Shown here: piece after piece, positions 32,068 through 33,496 of the stretch | Layout of the letters: every line of letters begins with the position of its first letter | Position numbering within the stretch: position 1 is the stretch's first letter | Source of the DNA: Rhodococcus sp. ARC_M6 | GTDB lineage: Bacteria > Actinomycetota > Actinomycetes > Mycobacteriales > Mycobacteriaceae | NCBI RefSeq assembly: GCF_022810305.1 | Contig: NZ_JALGQH010000046.1 | Coordinates: 1-33,496 of the forward strand | Direction of reading: 5' to 3' | DNA: 33,496 bases | Made by a program: the position numbers and the translations under genes | The notes under the pieces: generated by a model | The model's input: only the letters and a program-made list of their open reading frames with translations | Told to the model about the DNA's origin: nothing | Database searches by the model: none

Positions 32068-33204
32068 TCAGCGTCCCGAGCGGGCCAATTCCATTGTCCG
32101 ACGCAATAGTTCGGCTACGGCGCCGGCTTCCGTGAGAAAACCGTCGTGACCGTCCTTGGACTTGAGAACTTCGAGGCCGGTGCAATTCGGGATTCCCGCT
32201 GCCATTTCTTCCTGAAGGCGCAGGGGGTAAGCGCGATCGGAATCGACTCCGCCAACAACAACCGGCACGGTGATCGATGCCAATGCAGCAGCGATGCCAC
32301 CGCGTCCCCGGCCGATGTCGTGACGATTAACGGCCTCGGTCAAGAGTACGTATGTGCCGGGATCGAAACGTGCCACCAGCTTGTCGGCCTGATGCTCCAG
32401 GTAGCTCTGCACTGCGTACCGTCCACCATTCCAAGGGTTTTCGTTTCCCTCGGAGGCATTCTCGAAACGAATGTCGAGTTCGGCTTCGGCACGGTAGGTG
32501 AGGTGCGCAATGCGCCTCGCGATGCCGAGTCCCGCACGAGGTGAGCGTCCGGTCCCGTGGTAATCGCCGCCCTGCCAGTCAGGGTCGGACATGATGGCTG
32601 CGATTTGTGTTGTCTGCGTACCGATTTGATCGGCGGTAGCGCGTGAACCCGTTGCCAGAATCAAAGCGGAGAGCAGGTTCTCGGGGTATGACACGGCCCA
32701 TTCGAGAGCGCGCATCCCGCCCATCGATCCGCCGACAACCGACGCAAGCCGGTCGATACCGAGGAGATCCATCAGCTTTTTCTCCGCCGTGACCTGATCG
32801 CGGATGGAGATGGCCGGGAACCGGCTGCCCCACGGTTTGCCGTCCTCGGCAAGGGAACTCGGACCAGTAGTGCCTCGGCAACCGCCCAAGACATTGGTCG
32901 CGATGACACACCATTCGCCGGTGTCGACGGGTTCGCCGGGGCCGATCATCCCGTTCCACCAGCCGGGGGAGGGCTGAGTGTCCGTTACCGGACCGGTGAC
33001 ATACGAGTCGCCGGTCAGTGCGTGCTCGACCAGTACGACGTTGTCGTGGTTCGGCGCCAGCTCACCCCATCGTTGGACGGCGAGCGAGACAGAAGGCAGT
33101 ACGGCGCCGCTTTCGAGTTGAACCGATCCGATCTCGATGATCCCCATCTGGCCTCCGGGCGGAGGCAGGAGGTCGATTCTGGGCCGCGCTTCGTTTACCG
33201 TCAC
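32068..33204 (-). CDS. metX: homoserine O-acetyltransferase MetX
   Basis: A 378-residue alpha/beta-hydrolase-fold enzyme that acetylates homoserine from acetyl-CoA, the first committed step of methionine synthesis in actinobacteria. The nucleophile Ser160 lies in GGSMGGM, the acid in [12 protein letters not shown] and the His in KDGHDGFL. The early block [15 protein letters not shown] and WWNGMIGPG with [14 protein letters not shown] are diagnostic of MetX. It starts at GTG 33204 and overlaps the metY stop by four bases, so the two are translationally coupled. It is convergent with the RCC1-like gene, with only 4 bases between them and no terminator visible. Confidence 0.95.
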   Translation of the reverse strand: MTVNEARPRIDLLPPPGGQMGIIEIGSVQLESGAVLPSVSLAVQRWGELAPNHDNVVLVEHALTGDSYVTGPVTDTQPSPGWWNGMIGPGEPVDTGEWCVIATNVLGGCRGTTGPSSLAEDGKPWGSRFPAISIRDQVTAEKKLMDLLGIDRLASVVGGSMGGMRALEWAVSYPENLLSALILATGSRATADQIGTQTTQIAAIMSDPDWQGGDYHGTGRSPRAGLGIARRIAHLTYRAEAELDIRFENASEGNENPWNGGRYAVQSYLEHQADKLVARFDPGTYVLLTEAVNRHDIGRGRGGIAAALASITVPVVVGGVDSDRAYPLRLQEEMAAGIPNCTGLEVLKSKDGHDGFLTEAGAVAELLRRTMELARSGR

Positions 33205-33496
33205 GAGGTTGCCGCCGCTGCCAAACCGGTTTCGAGGTCGGCGAGGATGTCGTCGATACCTTCGATACCGACGGCGAGACGCACCAGGCCGGGGGTGACG
33301 CCGGCAGCGAGCTGCTCTTCGGGGGTGAGCTGCGAGTGCGTTGTCGACGCGGGGTGGATGACGAGGGAGCGGACGTCACCGATGTTGGCGACGTGACTGT
33401 GCAGGGTGAGGGCGTTGACGAACTTCTTGCCGGCGTCGACGCCGCCGGATAGTTCGAAGGTGACGATGGCGCCGGTGCCCTTGGGGGTCAAGGTCT
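33201..33496 (-). CDS. metY: O-acetylhomoserine sulfhydrylase MetY, C-terminal part (partial)
   Basis: The window ends inside this gene; about 98 C-terminal residues are present. [50 protein letters not shown] and [20 protein letters not shown] are the C-terminal blocks of the PLP-dependent Cys/Met-metabolism family, O-acetylhomoserine aminocarboxypropyltransferase branch. It would use the O-acetylhomoserine made by MetX, whose gene follows with a four-base overlap. The PLP lysine lies outside the window. Confidence 0.92.
   Translation of the reverse strand, partial: TLTPKGTGAIVTFELSGGVDAGKKFVNALTLHSHVANIGDVRSLVIHPASTTHSQLTPEEQLAAGVTPGLVRLAVGIEGIDDILADLETGLAAAATS

Overview
The window reads as a chromosomal segment of a GC-rich, mycolic-acid-type actinobacterium, most likely Rhodococcus (erythropolis/qingshengii-like). 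Supporting signs are the folD-DUF3017 pair, an MMPL transporter, a LexA-boxed dnaE2, a DUF2510/Excalibur surface protein, a metY-metX operon and frequent GTG starts with 1-4 nt gene overlaps. I see no tRNA, rRNA, CRISPR, insertion sequence or phage gene. The assignment comes from reading the sequence and recalled family knowledge only; no database was searched.

Layout. 1-3300: the tail of a probable DUF222/HNH protein, a divergent alpha/beta hydrolase, then a plus-strand run of a small membrane protein, a YdeI-like protein and an Apd1-like thioredoxin-fold ferredoxin. 3038-7429 (minus strand): an MMPL exporter, a two-domain SDR reductase whose 5' end is frameshifted, and a PLDc_N membrane peptide; a perfect 16-bp-arm hairpin sits directly against the SDR start. 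7550-11460: a cobalamin riboswitch followed by a tightly overlapped lipoprotein, permease, ATPase and FhuF-like [2Fe-2S] protein, i.e. a corrinoid uptake operon with a built-in reductase candidate. 11494-14869: SOS-controlled dnaE2.

14870-22252: a 619-base non-coding leader, then a Pls/PosA-type membrane nonribosomal peptide synthetase (epsilon-poly-lysine synthetase architecture: A-T, then three membrane-pair/hexapeptide-helix modules). It is translationally coupled to a cytoplasmic GATase-fold protein and a polytopic DUF418/HGSNAT-like membrane protein. A convergent Tat-exported paralogue of the GATase-fold protein faces them. This is the best candidate for an undescribed system: membrane synthesis of a poly- or oligo-amino acid, probably of a basic residue, with one processing enzyme on each side of the membrane.

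22397-33496: mostly conserved single genes: rhodanese, a TDT exporter with a divergent LysR, TrmL, a Thr/Pro-linked Excalibur protein, a pentapeptide-repeat protein, an AAC(6')-like GNAT, folD-DUF3017, a SNF2 helicase with a SWIM zinc-finger partner, a secreted seven-bladed RCC1-like propeller, and metX behind the 3' end of metY.
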